Made by a program: the position numbers and the translations under genes
Notes under the pieces: model-generated
The model's input: only the letters and a program-made list of their open reading frames with translations
Database searches by the model: none
Told to the model about the DNA's origin: nothing
NCBI RefSeq assembly: GCF_029961185.1
Contig: NZ_JASBQQ010000003.1
Location: forward strand, 248,001-312,000
Origin: Albidovulum aestuarii
GTDB taxonomy: Bacteria > Pseudomonadota > Alphaproteobacteria > Rhodobacterales > Rhodobacteraceae
Length of the DNA: 64,000 bases
Reading direction: 5' to 3'
Part shown: one piece after another, positions 63,854-64,000 of the stretch
Layout: every line of letters starts with the position of its first letter
Position numbering within the stretch: position 1 is the first letter of the stretch

Positions 63854-64000
63854 AGTGACTCCAGGCGTGGTCGAGTCCGGGTTCATGGCATGGGTGGTGC
63901 CACCCCGCGTGGCAGTGCGCGTTGAAACTGGAAGCGCAGCGGGCGGCCACCGGATGCAGTCGAGATGTGCTGGTTGGTGAACGTGCTCGCCCGAATGGTC
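63854..64000. other. Right edge of the window, no gene assigned
   Basis: The last 147 bases after the recombinase contain no frame with a start and ribosome site. The element may continue beyond the window. Confidence 0.4.

Overview
The window reads as the chromosome of a GC-rich alphaproteobacterium, most likely of the Rhodobacterales (Roseobacter/Paracoccaceae type). This rests on gene content and family resemblance: a groESL operon behind a perfect CIRCE element, a non-pyrrolysine MttB homologue with an Arg-rich N-terminus, paired dimethylglycine/sarcosine dehydrogenase-like proteins, and a hydroxyproline cluster. No rRNA or species marker is present, so genus is not assigned.

Layout. 1-20.9 kb is ordinary chromosome: a partial EamA transporter, a YcaQ-like DNA glycosylase and M19 dipeptidase pair, a WD40-cytochrome c fusion, an EnvZ-like kinase, an MBL hydrolase, tRNA-Asn(GTT), a three-gene set resembling carnitine metabolism (6.75-9.54 kb), threonine aldolase/YcgN/GNAT, ribF, MaoC, a HAD phosphatase, Mn-dependent pyrophosphatase, a TraB/GumN protein, groES-groEL, a DMT transporter, NUDIX and lipase-like hydrolases. 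21.0-34.7 kb is one long minus-strand operon of eight genes (two 814-residue FAD/GcvT dehydrogenases, MDR dehydrogenase, MttB-family methyltransferase, aldehyde dehydrogenase, 3-hydroxyisobutyrate-type dehydrogenase, GMC oxidoreductase, HyuA-type hydantoinase). Divergent from it are an isochorismatase-fold hydrolase and a LysR regulator. It looks like a catabolic route for an N-methylated compound whose identity the sequence does not reveal. 36.2-43.3 kb is a minus-strand cluster resembling E. coli ynjBCD-ynjF, with a TVP38-flavin reductase fusion and a second membrane protein. 44.1-50.8 kb is a hydroxyproline catabolic operon with a GntR repressor, a lyase, a FAD dehydrogenase, a Cys/Cys epimerase, a single-chain aconitase X and a second proline-racemase-family paralogue with a Ser/Thr active-site pair.

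50.8-64 kb is accessory DNA. A P4-type integrase (51.9 kb) leads a compact satellite-like element: AlpA-like regulator, winged-helix protein, PC4-like ssDNA-binding protein, replication-like protein and phage-type small proteins, many chained by 4-bp ATGA overlaps. It lies between two inverted, diverged copies of a 376/375-bp unit, each encoding a 61-residue protein with a C-terminal hydrophobic segment behind a very conserved leader. To the right are gene remnants (XRE regulator, M48 protease), a tiny secreted Cys/His-rich protein, a secreted nuclease, a secreted trypsin-like protease and two divergent tyrosine recombinases separated by a perfect CtrA-type box.

The most unusual items are the paired small-protein units around the element, the Ser/Thr proline-racemase paralogue, the corrinoid-less MttB operon, and the divergent recombinases with a hidden 56-codon gene.
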